Of a stretch of DNA of 6,445 nt, positions 6,083-6,445 are shown one piece after another (within the stretch, counting starts at the first letter, position 1; the number at the start of each line of letters is the position of its first letter). Below the pieces are notes generated by a model. That model worked only from the letters and a program-made list of their open reading frames with translations, did not search any database and was not told where the DNA came from. Origin of the DNA: Deltaproteobacteria bacterium (GTDB lineage Bacteria > Desulfobacterota > Desulfobacteria > Desulfobacterales > JAFDFH01); the NCBI GenBank assembly GCA_019309945.1, contig JAFDFH010000147.1, positions 1 through 6,445 on the forward strand, read 5' to 3'. The translations under genes and the position numbers were made by a program.

Positions 6083-6445
6083 TTATTCTCCTGCCATTAA
6101 ATCCCCCACTAATTTAGAGAATCTGGAAGGATCATCGACCTTACCGCCTTCGCCGATGACGGCGAGATCCAGGAGAAGATGGATATAGCTGGTCAGCTTC
6201 AGGTCGTTTTGGTCCGTTGCAAACATGGCCTGGATCTTTTCCATGACCGGGTGAGCCATGTTGAGTTCGAGAACACGTTTGTTTTCCGGTATCTCCTGGC
6301 CGGTGGACTTCATGATTTTCTCCATGTAGCCACTCATGTCATAGGTGTCGCCGGACATGCAGGCTACGGAGTCGGTCAGGCGCGTGGATGGACGGACCTC
6401 CTTGATGGTGTCTTGTAACTGAACCCGTATATGTTTGAAAAGGGT
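6083..6445 (-). CDS. htpG: Chaperone HtpG (Hsp90 family), C-terminal part only
   Basis: The frame is open to the window edge and encodes the last 120 residues; the start lies beyond position 6445. HtpG is a cytosolic ATP-dependent chaperone that works as a homodimer. The visible part is the C-terminal dimerisation domain. The string VRPSTRLTDSVACM (encoded near 6356-6397) corresponds to the conserved VR-S-RLTDSPAC motif. It is followed by the YMEKIMKSTGQEIPENKRVLELNMAHPV segment, matching the family pattern M-R-LRAAGQ-VPE-K-ILE-NP-HP. The C-terminus ends LVGDLMAGE, with no extra tail. The N-terminal ATPase and middle domains are not in the window. The internal ATG at 6358 is not the start, because conserved HtpG sequence continues upstream of it. 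The gene converges with the DMT permease gene. Confidence 0.93.
   Translation of the reverse strand, partial: TLFKHIRVQLQDTIKEVRPSTRLTDSVACMSGDTYDMSGYMEKIMKSTGQEIPENKRVLELNMAHPVMEKIQAMFATDQNDLKLTSYIHLLLDLAVIGEGGKVDDPSRFSKLVGDLMAGE

Noticed and set aside
6179..6418. A 79-codon plus-strand frame at the right end
   Set aside because: It is antisense to the well-conserved HtpG C-terminal domain and shows no family features.

Overview
This window comes from a Gram-negative bacterium. It contains a MacB-type ABC transport operon with a periplasmic adaptor protein, a drug/metabolite-family permease, and the 3' end of an htpG chaperone gene. Moderate GC, many short dispersed repeats between genes and the style of the HtpG C-terminus would fit a Desulfobacterota-like or other proteobacterial genome, but that is only an impression; nothing here fixes the taxon.

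Layout. Positions 1-160 are non-coding and hold three copies of a short repeat, two direct and one inverted. The inverted copy contains a TTGACA that could serve as a -35 box. Next comes a stand-alone ABC ATPase of the LolD/MacB type (187-855). A 233-bp gap (856-1088) carries a large hairpin of GGTGTCA-type repeats and a possible second promoter. Two paralogous FtsX/MacB-type permeases follow in tandem (1089-2318 and 2352-3617), then a membrane fusion (HlyD/RND-adaptor-like) protein that starts 4 nt after the second permease (3622-4716). Together these four genes would form a tripartite-type exporter: ATPase, heterodimeric permease and periplasmic adaptor. No outer-membrane channel gene is in the window. 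The substrate cannot be read from the sequence.

Downstream, an EamA/DMT-family 10-TM permease (4837-5766) is bracketed by a 44-bp inverted repeat (41 of 44 identical; 4769-4812 and 5911-5954). The right copy belongs to a complete 77-bp palindromic, MITE-like element with 12-bp terminal inverted repeats and a candidate 7-bp target duplication. The window closes with the last 120 codons of htpG on the minus strand (6083-6445), convergent with the rest.

The protein-coding content belongs to known families. The least explained material is the set of repeats: three distinct repeat types occur in the intergenic spaces, and one of them flanks a single cargo-like transporter gene in inverted orientation.
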